Notes under the pieces: generated by a model
Seen by the model: only the letters and a program-made list of their open reading frames with translations
Told to the model about the DNA's origin: nothing
The model's database searches: none
DNA from: Streptomycetaceae bacterium
GTDB lineage: Bacteria > Actinomycetota > Actinomycetes > Nanopelagicales > Nanopelagicaceae
Length of the DNA stretch: 64,000 bases
NCBI GenBank assembly: GCA_027483765.1
Contig: JAIXTW010000003.1
Location: 62,001-126,000, forward strand
Reading direction: 5' to 3'
Made by a program: the position numbers and the translations under genes
Part shown: piece after piece, positions 40,073 through 47,484 of the stretch
How the letters are laid out: every line of letters starts with the position of its first letter
Position numbering within the stretch: the first letter of the stretch is position 1

Positions 40073-40669
40073 GTGTCATCACCTAGCTCCTCGCCTGTGA
40101 AACGTATCCACGTTTATGGCCACGTCTCTGCTTCACCGCAGGCGGTCGCGAGAGAGTTCGAAGGTTCAGTGAGTACAACCGCTGAGCATGAATCAGACCT
40201 TGCAATTTTTGCAATAAATCCAGCCGCCGGGATAGACCAAGAAACTATTGCACTATGGACAGCCCTAGATGAGATACAACTTCCGCGAATGGTTCTTGTC
40301 ACTGGACTCGATGGACAAGAGTTAGATTTTGAGGACGCAGTAATGGTGGCCAATCGAGTTTTTGATCAACTGATTACGCCCTACCTTGTTCTACATAGCG
40401 ATGATGGATCTCCGGCTGCCCTCATTCGATTAGAAGACTTGAGCATCATTGACTATTCCACAAATCCAGCAACGACTCGTAGATGCGATCCCGAACACGA
40501 AGAGTTGGTGAAAGAATTTAGAGAAGAGTTTCTAGAACAAATGCAAGAAATGGATGATGGGGCTTTCGCAGCCGGGATTCTATTTCCCGCGATACCAATC
40601 AATTTTGCCAATGGCATCGGTGTCGATGTGGTGCGAAACTTTATCGCGCAACTACCAAGCGGCAGCTAA
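40073..40669 (+). CDS. Degenerate EF-G-like G-domain protein (predicted pseudo-GTPase)
   Basis: This 198-residue protein aligns along its length with the G domain of elongation factor G, but the nucleotide motifs are gone. KRIHVYGHVSASPQAVAREF takes the place of the P-loop yet has no GKT/S. SDLAIFAINPAAGIDQETIALW matches the region after switch II, and LPRMVLVTGLDG replaces the PRI-F-NKMDR motif, losing Asn and Lys. The end, FAAGILFPAIPINFANGIGVDVVRNFIAQLPS, matches [32 protein letters not shown]. Domains II-V are absent. The start is GTG; a second GTG at 40097 is possible. It converges on the HIT gene, overlapping by 18 bases. Function is unknown. Confidence 0.75.
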   Translation: MSSPSSSPVKRIHVYGHVSASPQAVAREFEGSVSTTAEHESDLAIFAINPAAGIDQETIALWTALDEIQLPRMVLVTGLDGQELDFEDAVMVANRVFDQLITPYLVLHSDDGSPAALIRLEDLSIIDYSTNPATTRRCDPEHEELVKEFREEFLEQMQEMDDGAFAAGILFPAIPINFANGIGVDVVRNFIAQLPSGS

Positions 40670-41176
40670 CTCATCTCGAGTAGTTGTCAATAACTGCGGA
40701 AGCACCTTGGTTTTCCCGATTATTGGCATAAAGTTCGCATCGCCAGACCAGCGCGGAACAATGTGTTGATGTATATGAGCCGCGACACCTGCACCCGAAA
40801 TTGCACCCTGATTCATTCCTAGATTAAATCCATCAGCTTTCGAGACCTGCCTGAGTGTCTTCATTGCATGCGAAGTTAGATCTGTAATCTCGTGACGTTC
40901 CTCCGAAGTCAAATCAGTTAAATCTGCAACATGTCGGTGCGCGCACACTAAGAGATGGCCGGGGTTATAGGGATACAAATTCATCACTACATATGCACTC
41001 ACGCCACGATGAACAATTAGGCCTTCCTCATCGCTCAATGTTGGAATCCTGCAGAATGGGCATTCCACATCATTTCCTGCTAACGGACGATTCTCGCCAC
41101 GCAAATATTCAAGTCGATGTGGTGCCCATAAACGTTGCCATCCATCTGGCATACCAAGACCATCAATTTCGCTCAT
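40652..41176 (-). CDS. HIT-family Ap4A phosphorylase-like protein
   Basis: This 174-residue protein has the histidine triad HIHQHIVPRW near 137-146 and a CPFC pair near 39-42. GLIVHRGVSAYVVMNLYPYNPGHLLVCAHRHV is typical of actinobacterial Ap4A phosphorylases such as the mycobacterial protein encoded beside pgsA and thrS. It probably cleaves dinucleoside polyphosphates. It starts two bases after thrS. Confidence 0.88.
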   Translation of the reverse strand: MSEIDGLGMPDGWQRLWAPHRLEYLRGENRPLAGNDVECPFCRIPTLSDEEGLIVHRGVSAYVVMNLYPYNPGHLLVCAHRHVADLTDLTSEERHEITDLTSHAMKTLRQVSKADGFNLGMNQGAISGAGVAAHIHQHIVPRWSGDANFMPIIGKTKVLPQLLTTTRDELAAAW

Positions 41177-41178
41177 CC

Positions 41179-43167
41179 TTACACCTGGCGGCGTTCACTA
41201 ATCGTTGCCAAAATCTCGGATATTGCATCGGCAATCGGAACGCCATTTTTTTGTTCGCCATTTCGGTACCTGAAGGAGACTGCGCCAGCGTTCATATCTT
41301 CCTCACCGACAATGAGCATGTATGGAATCTTCTGCATCTGGGCGTTACGAACCTTTTTCTGCATGCGGTCTTCAGAGAGATCAATATCGGCACGTATTCC
41401 TGCACTCTTCATCTGCTTAATTACATCTACTAAGTAATCGTTAAATGCTTCAGCCACAGGAATACCAACCACCTGAACCGGTGCCAACCATGGTGGGAAG
41501 GCGCCTGAATAGTGTTCGGTTAGAACTCCAAAGAATCGTTCGATGGAACCGAAAAGGGCTCGGTGAATCATTACTGGACGTTGCTTGCTTCCATCGGTTG
41601 CCGAAAACTCAAGTTCGAATCTCTGCGGTAATTGAAAATCTACTTGGATGGTGGACATCTGCCAGGTACGACCGATTGCATCTTTTGCTTGCACCGAAAT
41701 TTTCGGGCCGTAGAAAGCTGCGCCACCCTCATCAAGAACAAGTTCAAGTCCCTGTGCAAGTGCTGCCTTTCGAAGTGCTTCCGTTGCCTCGTTCCAATCG
41801 GAATCCTCGCCCACTGATTTTTCCGGGTTGCGAGTGGAAAGTTCTAGATAAAAATCTTGCAGACCATAATCACGCAAAAGGTTCAGTACGAAAGTCAACA
41901 ATGAATCGAGCTCACCCGGCATCTGTTCTTTCGTGCAGTAAATGTGTGCATCATCTTGCGTGAAGCCGCGGGCACGTGTGATTCCATGAAGAACACCCGA
42001 CTTTTCATAGCGATAGACAGTTCCGAATTCGAATAGTCGCAATGGCAGTTCGCGATAGGAACGTTGGCGGGAGGCAAAGATGAGATTGTGAAATGGGCAG
42101 TTCATCGGCTTCATGTAGTACTGCTGACCCGCTCGCTTGATCGTGCCATCAGCGTGAAGTTCTTCATCCATGATCATCGGTGGGTACATACCTTCGGAGT
42201 ACCAATCGAGGTGTCCTGATTTCTGGAAGAGCGCAGCTTTAGTTAAGTGTGGAGAGTAAACAAATTCATACTCTTCTTCTTCATGTCTTTTACGTGAATA
42301 ATCTTCCATCGCGCGACGAATGATTCCGCCCTTTGGATGGAAGACCGCAAGCCCTGATCCAATCTCCTCTGGGAATGAGAAGAGATCTAACTCTTGACCA
42401 AGTCGACGATGATCGCGCTTTTCTGCCTCGGCTAATAGTTCAAGATAACCGTTGAGTTCATCCTGAGACGGCCATGCGGTTCCGTAAATTCGTTGCAACA
42501 TTGGATTCTTTTCAGAGCCCCGCCAATAGGCTGCCGCGCTTCTCATTAATTTAAATGCCGGAATGTGTTTTGTGGAAGGAAGATGCGGTCCACGACATAG
42601 GTCTGACCACACTGGCTGCCCGTCTCGCCCGAGGTTGTCGTAGATCGTTAGCTCGGCTCCGCCGACTTCAACACTTGTCTCATCTGTAATGCCACCTTTA
42701 ATACCAATGAGCTCGCACTTGTATGGTTCGTGAGCAAGTTCTTTTAAAGCATCCGCTTCAGTGGTTACACGTCTTTTAAAACGCTGACCTTCTTTCACGA
42801 TTTTGCGCATAGCGCTTTCAATCTTCTCTAAATCATCAGGATTGAAAGGTTGTTGTGGGTCGAAGTCATAGTAGAAACCGTCGGTGATTGGTGGGCCAAT
42901 GCCTAGCTTCGTCTCGGCGAATACCGACTGGACCGCCTGCGCCATCACGTGCGCTGTTGAGTGTCGCAAAACCTCGAGCCCTTGTGGAGAAGAAATGGAG
43001 ACCGATTCAACAACATCGCCATCAACTAAATCAGTCCATAAATCTTTAAGAGCGCCATTTACTTTACAAACAACAACATCTTTAGCTTCGGCGAAGATGT
43101 GAGTCGGGCGCTGGTCACTTTCTACTGACCGGGACTTGCCATCCACGGTGATAGTGATGAGAGACAT
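41179..43167 (-). CDS. thrS: Threonyl-tRNA synthetase
   Basis: This 662-residue class II enzyme contains an N-terminal TGS domain, an editing domain with the [11 protein letters not shown] and [12 protein letters not shown] blocks, and the catalytic core with [46 protein letters not shown] and [14 protein letters not shown]. The C-terminal anticodon-binding domain ends the protein. It heads the thrS-HIT pair. Confidence 0.97.
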   Translation of the reverse strand: MSLITITVDGKSRSVESDQRPTHIFAEAKDVVVCKVNGALKDLWTDLVDGDVVESVSISSPQGLEVLRHSTAHVMAQAVQSVFAETKLGIGPPITDGFYYDFDPQQPFNPDDLEKIESAMRKIVKEGQRFKRRVTTEADALKELAHEPYKCELIGIKGGITDETSVEVGGAELTIYDNLGRDGQPVWSDLCRGPHLPSTKHIPAFKLMRSAAAYWRGSEKNPMLQRIYGTAWPSQDELNGYLELLAEAEKRDHRRLGQELDLFSFPEEIGSGLAVFHPKGGIIRRAMEDYSRKRHEEEEYEFVYSPHLTKAALFQKSGHLDWYSEGMYPPMIMDEELHADGTIKRAGQQYYMKPMNCPFHNLIFASRQRSYRELPLRLFEFGTVYRYEKSGVLHGITRARGFTQDDAHIYCTKEQMPGELDSLLTFVLNLLRDYGLQDFYLELSTRNPEKSVGEDSDWNEATEALRKAALAQGLELVLDEGGAAFYGPKISVQAKDAIGRTWQMSTIQVDFQLPQRFELEFSATDGSKQRPVMIHRALFGSIERFFGVLTEHYSGAFPPWLAPVQVVGIPVAEAFNDYLVDVIKQMKSAGIRADIDLSEDRMQKKVRNAQMQKIPYMLIVGEEDMNAGAVSFRYRNGEQKNGVPIADAISEILATISERRQV

Positions 43168-43172
43168 GGGCG

Positions 43173-43895
43173 CTAGCCTATCGAAACTGGTTGCAGGTGA
43201 GCGCGAATTTGCGCCTCAAGTTCTCGCGATGACTCCCCTATCTCAATCTTCATATCGCCGATAAAGGCGATGGGTTGAGCGATTCGCAGACTAGAAAGCA
43301 TGAATCCGGATTGAATTTCTGGAATCTCAGAAATATGAATGGCACGAACGCCAATGCCACACTCCTCAATAGCTACGGCTCTTACTACCCCGGGCAACAA
43401 TCCCGCCGAAATTGGTGGGGTCACCCAAGCGCCATTGATAAGAAAAACTAGGTTGGCAACAGCCGTCTCGGTGATCTCATTCTTTGCATTAAACAAAATT
43501 GAATCATCGAAGCCTTCATCTCGCGCTGCTTCCAGGATTGCGAAGCGATCGTTATATGGGAAGCGCTTGTGAATAGAGCCAGGAACTGTCTCGCTAAAAA
43601 AATTCAATCTGGCTGGCTCTTGCAGCTCTTCGTACGCGGAATGAGAGATATGAAATATGTTCTCCGCGAAGGACAAGCGCAGTCGACCGACCGGAAAATT
43701 CTCGGCGGCAAGTACTTCCGAGAGCTCTCGCCGAATACTCTCTTCATCAGGGATTGAAATACTCAATTCCTTTGCTGACGTGACCACTCGGCGCATATGT
43801 CGTGCGAGAGCGATAGGTGCACCATCTACTGTCTTAATGGTTTCGAAGATTCCAGATGCGATTGGGAATCCATATGAATCAAGTTCTATTGTCAC
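43173..43895 (-). CDS. pabC: Aminodeoxychorismate lyase (class IV PLP aminotransferase fold)
   Basis: This 240-residue fold-type IV PLP protein should release pyruvate from aminodeoxychorismate to give p-aminobenzoate for folate. The Schiff-base Lys is likely in [11 protein letters not shown]. The family signature [34 protein letters not shown] is clear. Branched-chain or D-amino-acid aminotransferase activity cannot be excluded by sequence, but the four-base overlap with pabB favours the folate role. Confidence 0.87.
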   Translation of the reverse strand: MTIELDSYGFPIASGIFETIKTVDGAPIALARHMRRVVTSAKELSISIPDEESIRRELSEVLAAENFPVGRLRLSFAENIFHISHSAYEELQEPARLNFFSETVPGSIHKRFPYNDRFAILEAARDEGFDDSILFNAKNEITETAVANLVFLINGAWVTPPISAGLLPGVVRAVAIEECGIGVRAIHISEIPEIQSGFMLSSLRIAQPIAFIGDMKIEIGESSRELEAQIRAHLQPVSIG

Positions 43896-44953
43896 AGGAT
43901 TTCACCCCCTGCAATTGTCAGTAGCCGATTGGCTTTAAGTCGCGTCTCTTCCCATTCGGCACCGGCATCACTAGCCCACGTGATTCCAGCTCCAGTTCCG
44001 AAATGTAGAACATCTTTATCTGCTCTCCAAAACGTTCTAATTCCTACCGCTAACTCAGCCTTATCGCTATCTACCCAACCAATCGCTCCACAGTAAGGGC
44101 CACGTTTTTTACTCTCATGCTTTTGAATGATGCGCAGCGCAGAACTCTTGGGAGCGCCACTCACCGAACCTGCGGGTGTGAGCGCCTGAAAGATCTCGCC
44201 CCACGAACTTCTCGGGCGTAATGAGCCTCGCACATCTGAGACTAAATGACTAAGTCCAGGATGTTTTTCAACTCTAAAAAGTTCAGAGACCGCGACGCTT
44301 CCTGACTCACATACCTTTCCCAAGTCATTACGCATGAGGTCAACAATCATTAGATTCTCGGCCCGATCCTTCTCACCGAAGGAATCCTGGTCTGAACGAA
44401 TAGTTCCTTTGATAGGTGAGGTCGAAATCTCGCTTCCTGCCCGAGAAATCAACCGCTCCGGAGTTGCAGATGCAATCTCGATCTCTGGTAACCGTAAGTA
44501 CTGCGCGAAAGGCGCAGGGTTCTTCTTAGTAATCTCAGAAAAAAGACCGAGTAACGATTCGACCGGCTGACTTAATCTATTACTCAATTCGTAGCATGCA
44601 TTTACTTGATAAACCCCTCCGGATGCAATCTCCTCTTTAATGTGATTGACATAGTCGATATATGAATCTCGATCACACGATGTGTTCCATGGAGTTGTTA
44701 TCTCTTGCCACGGAGATACGGGTGCGGCTTCTTCTCTGACTTCGGAGAATCTGGCAAAAGTCATCTGCCCTTCGAATGTAATCAGCACCGCCCAAAAGTT
44801 GCCATCCTCTAATACCGCTGGGTCGTTACTGATTTCTTCTAACTGGGTCGCTAATAGACCACCCATCCAGAACTGATTTTCGGGGCCGTACACCTGGCTA
44901 AGGCTACGCACTTGGCGCGTATAAACAGTGCAGAATATTTGACGCTTTGGCAC
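43892..44953 (-). CDS. pabB: Aminodeoxychorismate synthase component I
   Basis: This 353-residue chorismate-binding enzyme carries the PabB marker motif PIKGTIRSD (anthranilate synthases have PIAGT instead), plus NLMIVDLMRNDLGKVC and TPAGSVSGAPKSSALRII. FWMGGLLATQLEEISNDPAVL is the usual actinobacterial beginning. The GTG start at 44953 adds a short stretch before it; the first ATG (MGGLL) is possible but would cut conserved residues. The amidotransferase partner pabA is not in the window. Confidence 0.92.
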   Translation of the reverse strand: MPKRQIFCTVYTRQVRSLSQVYGPENQFWMGGLLATQLEEISNDPAVLEDGNFWAVLITFEGQMTFARFSEVREEAAPVSPWQEITTPWNTSCDRDSYIDYVNHIKEEIASGGVYQVNACYELSNRLSQPVESLLGLFSEITKKNPAPFAQYLRLPEIEIASATPERLISRAGSEISTSPIKGTIRSDQDSFGEKDRAENLMIVDLMRNDLGKVCESGSVAVSELFRVEKHPGLSHLVSDVRGSLRPRSSWGEIFQALTPAGSVSGAPKSSALRIIQKHESKKRGPYCGAIGWVDSDKAELAVGIRTFWRADKDVLHFGTGAGITWASDAGAEWEETRLKANRLLTIAGGEIL

Positions 44954-44976
44954 TTACGCCTCGCCTGCGCTAGATT
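44947..44976 (+). promoter_or_regulatory. Candidate promoter for tRNA-Gly
   Basis: TTGGCA and TAGATT are separated by 18 bases, and the implied transcript start falls about 10 bases before the tRNA. The -35 region overlaps the divergent pabB start. This is assigned only from spacing and consensus. Confidence 0.4.
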
Positions 44977-44992
44977 TGCCCCTGCACAAAAT

Positions 44993-45065
44993 GCGGACGT
45001 AGCGCAGCTGGTAGCGCGGAACCTTGCCAAGGTTCAGGTCGCGGGTTCGAACCCCGTCGTCCGCT
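44993..45065 (+). tRNA. tRNA-Gly (anticodon GCC)
   Basis: The 73 bases fold as a cloverleaf: acceptor stem GCGGACG with CGTCCGC, a D-arm around GCGC-AGCTGGTA-GCGC, anticodon loop TTGCCAA giving GCC, and T-arm GCGGGTTCGAACCCCGT. The CCA end is not encoded. It is followed 86 bases later by tRNA-Cys. Confidence 0.96.
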
Positions 45066-45112
45066 CGGATTGACCGCCGCTTAGAATTAATTTTCGGGTG
45101 GCGGTTTCTCTA

Positions 45113-45148
45113 TAGTAGGAAAAATAGTAGGAAAAATAGTAGGAAAAG
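45113..45148 (+). repeat. Three-copy 12-bp tandem repeat
   Basis: TAGTAGGAAAAA occurs three times in perfect 12-base phase, the last copy ending in G, in the spacer between tRNA-Gly and tRNA-Cys. Just upstream, ACCGCC and GGCGGT (about 45073-45105) could form a weak terminator hairpin for tRNA-Gly. Confidence 0.85.
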
Positions 45149-45151
45149 TTT

Positions 45152-45222
45152 GGTCGGATGGCCGAGAGGCGAGGCAAGGGACTGCAAATCCCTCTACACG
45201 GGTTCAAATCCCGTTCCGACCT
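45152..45222 (+). tRNA. tRNA-Cys (anticodon GCA)
   Basis: The 71-base cloverleaf has acceptor GGTCGGA with TCCGACC, a short D-arm (GGCCGAGAGGCGAGGC), anticodon loop CTGCAAA giving GCA and T-arm CGGGTTCAAATCCCG. The D-arm and anticodon arm match bacterial tRNA-Cys closely. No CCA is encoded. Confidence 0.96.
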
Positions 45223-45255
45223 CAAGAGGGTAAAAGAAGAATAAATGGAGAGCCG

Positions 45256-45600
45256 ATGTCAGATCATGATTCAACGCGACCTTGGGGCCGCTATGAAATC
45301 TTGCAGGACACTCCTACCTACAAGGTGAAAACAATCTGGGTTCAACCTGGGCATCGAATCTCATTGCAACGTCATCAAAAGCGACAAGAGCATTGGTTCA
45401 TTGTCGCTGGTGTTGCCGACGTCGTGCTTGGCGAGGAGAGCTTTAAGAGATATCCCGGTGAAACTGTCGATGTACAGGTGGGCCAACTTCACCGTATTGG
45501 AAACTCTGGCACGGAAGAGATGATTTTCATTGAGGTACAGACTGGCACCTACTTTGGCGAAGATGATATCGAGCGTATTCAGGACGATTACGCTCGATAG
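45256..45600 (+). CDS. Cupin protein, mannose-6-phosphate isomerase type II-like
   Basis: This 114-residue single cupin domain begins TRPWGRYEILQDTPTYKVKTIWVQPGHRISLQRHQKRQEHWFIVAGVADV and ends with GQLHRIGNSGTEEMIFIEVQTG. These are the metal-binding segments (RHxKRQEHW and the late His) of the phosphomannose isomerase half of ManC-type enzymes. It could interconvert fructose 6-phosphate and mannose 6-phosphate, supplying GDP-mannose for PimA, but the stand-alone enzyme's activity is inferred. GGAGAG precedes the ATG. It lies between tRNA-Cys and tRNA-Val. Confidence 0.85.
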   Translation: MSDHDSTRPWGRYEILQDTPTYKVKTIWVQPGHRISLQRHQKRQEHWFIVAGVADVVLGEESFKRYPGETVDVQVGQLHRIGNSGTEEMIFIEVQTGTYFGEDDIERIQDDYAR

Positions 45601-45616
45601 CTCTCTCGGCTATACT
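45588..45616 (+). promoter_or_regulatory. Candidate promoter for tRNA-Val
   Basis: TTACGC, a 17-base spacer and TATACT lie at the end of the cupin gene, with the tRNA starting about 39 bases beyond the -10. The -10 is close to consensus and the spacing ideal. The assignment is by pattern only. Confidence 0.45.
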
Positions 45617-45654
45617 CGCCCAACAATTTAATAAATACCGAAGTTGTAAGGCCC

Positions 45655-45726
45655 GGACGATTGGCTCAGCGGTAGAGCACCACATTGACATTGTGGGGGT
45701 CACTGGTTCGATCCCAGTATCGTCCA
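45655..45726 (+). tRNA. tRNA-Val (anticodon GAC), integration target of the island
   Basis: The 72-base cloverleaf has acceptor GGACGAT with ATCGTCC, D-arm GCTC-AGCGGTA-GAGC, anticodon stem CCACA/TGTGG with loop TTGACAT giving GAC, and T-arm ACTGG-TTCGATC-CCAGT. Its last 23 bases are repeated at 51777-51799, the far edge of the genomic island, so the integrating element restored the tRNA end as it entered. Confidence 0.96.
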
Positions 45727-45727
45727 C
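45704..45727 (+). repeat. attL, 24-bp direct repeat at tRNA-Val 3' end
   Basis: This copy begins TGGTTCGATCCCAG and runs to CGTCCAC, covering the T-arm 3' side and acceptor of tRNA-Val. An identical 24-base copy lies at 51777-51800. The bases on either side of the two copies differ, so the repeat is well bounded. Integration at a tRNA 3' end by a tyrosine recombinase is a well-known pattern. Confidence 0.9.
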
Positions 45728-45752
45728 TTCATCACATTGAAGTATCTTGATT

Positions 45753-45770
45753 TTGACCCAATACGGACAA
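45753..45770 (+). repeat. Candidate integrase arm-type site (left)
   Basis: TTGACCCAATACGGACAA lies 25 bases inside attL. A near-identical sequence, TTGACCCATATTCGGACAA, lies at 51697-51715 inside attR. Matching short repeats near both ends of an integrated element are typical of tyrosine-integrase arm-binding sites. Confidence 0.55.
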
Positions 45771-45873
45771 CATCAAAAAAACGGACGAAGTTTGAATCAA
45801 ATCCAATAGATGAAATAACTAATTGGGTTTGATTGCGATTGAAACATCTATCCTTAACTGGAAGGTGTCAATC

Positions 45874-46716
45874 ATGTTGGTATCAACATACTTAGAAAAC
45901 TACCTAGAGCGTCAGGCTTACAGAGCCTCTACTTCTAGAAACTACACAAAGCACATCAAGCAACTTGGATTCATGCAATTAGAGGTTGATCAAGTTACCC
46001 CCAAAATGATCATGGATTCTTGCGCTCGCATTGATACCTACACAGTAAGGCGATCAGCCCTGATCTCTTGTAGAGCCATCTTTAAAGAACACTTAGGTTT
46101 GGATCACAAAAAGATCCCAATACTCCCCCATGTTCAAAAGGTCTATGAATTTCCCACTCAGGACGAACTTCACGAAATGATCAACAGAACAAAATACCGA
46201 CTTCAACTTCTTCTGTGTATGTATGCAGGTCTAAGGGTTGGCGAGGCTTGCGGAATCAGGAGACAGGATTTGATAGGCAATCGACTAACCATTACTCGTC
46301 AAGTGAGTCAGGATGGGGTTATTTCTACTGCTAAAACCATTGGCGTAGTCATCATTCCTAACTGGCTAGCAGACGAGATTCATGGAACTTCAGGCGATCT
46401 CTTCCCAGAGGGTAAGGGAAGCCTCGTAGTTACCCATGCTTGTAGAAATCAGTCAGATAGAACAGGCAAACAAATGAATCCTCATCTACTTAGACATTGG
46501 TATTGCACGACCCTGATAAATAACGGAGCGAATCCTGAAATAGTTAGACGCCAGATGCGACATGCAAGTCTCAATACGACGATGAGAACTTATGTTCAGG
46601 TTAAGCCATCCCAGATTTTAGACAGTCTGCCAGTGGTTTCAGAAGGGCAGATTGGAAGGCTTAGCAGGTCGATAGAGGCATCTTTACTTGATGATCCATC
46701 TTCAGTTATGGTCTAG
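45874..46716 (+). CDS. Tyrosine recombinase / integrase of the tRNA-Val island
   Basis: This 280-residue integrase should catalyse site-specific insertion and excision of the island. The N-terminal SAM-like DNA-binding domain (YLENYLERQAYRASTSRNYTKHIKQLGF) is followed by the catalytic domain. Catalytic residues, numbered from the ATG at 45874, are Arg121 in YAGLRVGEACGI, H204-x-x-R207 in HLLRH, H230 in RHASL and the nucleophile Tyr240 in TMRTYVQV. The ORF track starts at a TTG 17 codons earlier; the ATG at 45874 has a GGAAGG upstream and fits better. It lies just inside attL and reads away from the tRNA. Confidence 0.92.
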   Translation: MLVSTYLENYLERQAYRASTSRNYTKHIKQLGFMQLEVDQVTPKMIMDSCARIDTYTVRRSALISCRAIFKEHLGLDHKKIPILPHVQKVYEFPTQDELHEMINRTKYRLQLLLCMYAGLRVGEACGIRRQDLIGNRLTITRQVSQDGVISTAKTIGVVIIPNWLADEIHGTSGDLFPEGKGSLVVTHACRNQSDRTGKQMNPHLLRHWYCTTLINNGANPEIVRRQMRHASLNTTMRTYVQVKPSQILDSLPVVSEGQIGRLSRSIEASLLDDPSSVMV

Positions 46717-46743
46717 AAAACAAAAGGCTAATTTAGGTATGTT

Positions 46744-46781
46744 TGTCTAGATAGTTAAAGATATGAAAAATTATCTAGACA
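46744..46781. repeat. 13-bp inverted repeat downstream of the integrase
   Basis: TGTCTAGATAGTT and AATTATCTAGACA pair in 12 of 13 positions around a 12-base spacer. No run of T follows the right arm, so a simple intrinsic terminator is not obvious. It could be a hairpin protecting the integrase mRNA end, or a binding site for an excisionase or dimeric regulator. Confidence 0.7.
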
Positions 46782-46825
46782 GACTTCATTCAGAAGTATC
46801 AAATAACAGTGCTCTGCTTTACTTT

Positions 46826-46856
46826 TTGACCATCAGAAAAATGTTTCTGGTATAAT
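46826..46856 (+). promoter_or_regulatory. Strong extended -10 promoter candidate in the island's non-coding region
   Basis: TTGACC and a perfect extended -10, TGGTATAAT, are separated by 19 bases (measured to the hexamer). Transcription would begin about 46863. No ORF starts soon after; instead a set of hairpins ending in CCCTTTTT follows, which suggests that the promoter drives a non-coding RNA. Confidence 0.6.
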
Positions 46857-46862
46857 TGTATA

Positions 46863-47022
46863 TAGCAAGGTAGAGAGAAGTCTTGTAAGGGTTCGTTAGC
46901 CCACTTCTCAAAGCCCTTAGGCATAGATGGTCACTGCGTATAAGTGACGCCTACAACATCTAATTGATCACTGAAAATAAAGGTGATCAGCCAAGGGTTT
47001 TATTCTGAAAGTTTCCCTTTTT
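46863..47022 (+). ncRNA. Candidate structured non-coding RNA with a pseudoknot
   Basis: This stretch of about 160 bases begins at the expected start of the extended -10 promoter and contains no convincing ORF. GAGAAGT (46875) pairs with ACTTCTC (46903). AAGGG inside that loop (46887) pairs with CCCTT beyond it (46914), forming an H-type pseudoknot. Next are TAGGC...GCCTA around GTCACT/AGTGAC (46918-46953) and TGATCAC/GTGATCA (46965-46989). AAGGG...CCCTT followed by TTTTT (46993-47022) looks like an intrinsic terminator. I do not recognise it as a known family. Confidence 0.55.
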
Positions 47023-47082
47023 AACAAACTGCACACAAACCAAAGATGGCTTTTCGTGGGGTTTTACACTGTTTCATATGGA

Positions 47083-47182
47083 AATACTTTTCCAGAGATC
47101 AATGTAAATCCCACCAATCCTTATAAGAATCTAATTTATAAGGGTAGGTGGGGTTTTCCCTAAATCTCTGGAAATGAGTATT
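47083..47182. repeat. 100-base imperfect palindrome upstream of the cargo operon
   Basis: Four nested stems are visible: AATACT with AGTATT (outermost), TTCCAGAGAT with ATCTCTGGAA (perfect 10 bp), AAATCCCACC with GGTGGGGTTT (one wobble) and CCTTATAA with TTATAAGG (perfect 8 bp) around a 9-base loop. The arms are separated by unequal internal bulges. It ends 38 bases before the ATG at 47221. It could be a folded 5' leader, a single-strand origin or recombination site, or a regulator operator. The pairing is directly seen; the role is open. Confidence 0.8.
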
Positions 47183-47220
47183 AAAGATTAACTACAAAGA
47201 ATAAACAAGAAAAGGGATAA

Positions 47221-47484
47221 ATGAATATGACAAATCTAGAAAGAATTATGAAAGATCTTCAAACAACAATTGGAGAAAAGCAAGCAAAATCAGGAGCAAG
47301 AAAACCAAGAAGATCTACAAGGGCTGACGGAACCAATCCAAGAGCCAAGGGAACCAATCCAAGAGCCAAAAAGGTTACTTTCACTGAAACCAAGACCAAA
47401 ACTGTTCTCGTTGAGACCTTTGATGCTCAAGATTGGGATGAAATCTTGTCACTTGAAGAACGATGGGGGTACGACTATGAGTAG
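47221..47484 (+). CDS. Small basic hypothetical protein with GTNPRAK repeats
   Basis: This 87-residue protein has no family I recognise. It has an amphipathic start (MNMTNLERIMKDLQTTIGEKQ), a basic middle with the tandem repeat GTNPRAK-GTNPRAK, and an acidic end (AQDWDEILSLEERWGYDYE). AAAAGGGATAA precedes the ATG as a ribosome binding site. The stop overlaps the start of the GNAT gene by eight bases (ATGAGTAG), so the two are translationally coupled. The middle looks disordered. A nucleic-acid-binding or partner-binding role is a guess. Confidence 0.65.
   Translation: MNMTNLERIMKDLQTTIGEKQAKSGARKPRRSTRADGTNPRAKGTNPRAKKVTFTETKTKTVLVETFDAQDWDEILSLEERWGYDYE

Larger units (their letters stand above)
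46717..47220 (+). other. 504-base gene-free stretch of the island
   Basis: No supported ORF lies between the integrase and the 87-residue gene. The stretch holds, in order, the 13-bp inverted repeat, the extended -10 promoter, the candidate structured RNA with terminator and the 100-base palindrome. Structured elements cover more than half of it, so it is unlikely to be simple spacer. Confidence 0.8.

Noticed and set aside
45113-45148. CRISPR-like array
   Set aside because: The repeats are directly adjacent with no spacers, and no cas genes are present anywhere in the window.
45034-45225. Minus-strand ORF of 63 residues with FSYYFSYYFSYY
   Set aside because: It runs antisense across both tRNA genes; the apparent repeat is just the 12-bp tandem repeat translated.
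45527-45727. Minus-strand ORF of 66 residues across tRNA-Val
   Set aside because: It is antisense to the tRNA and the cupin gene, with no ribosome binding site or recognisable family.
46863-47022. tmRNA, 6S RNA or retron RNA
   Set aside because: No tag peptide or tRNA-like ends, no 6S-like long open bubble and no reverse transcriptase gene nearby.
47270-47476. N-terminal extension of the GNAT ORF in the track (starts 47270)
   Set aside because: It overlaps the 87-residue gene in another frame and reads as low-complexity Gln/Glu/Pro/Leu; the ATG at 47477 has a better ribosome binding site and start.
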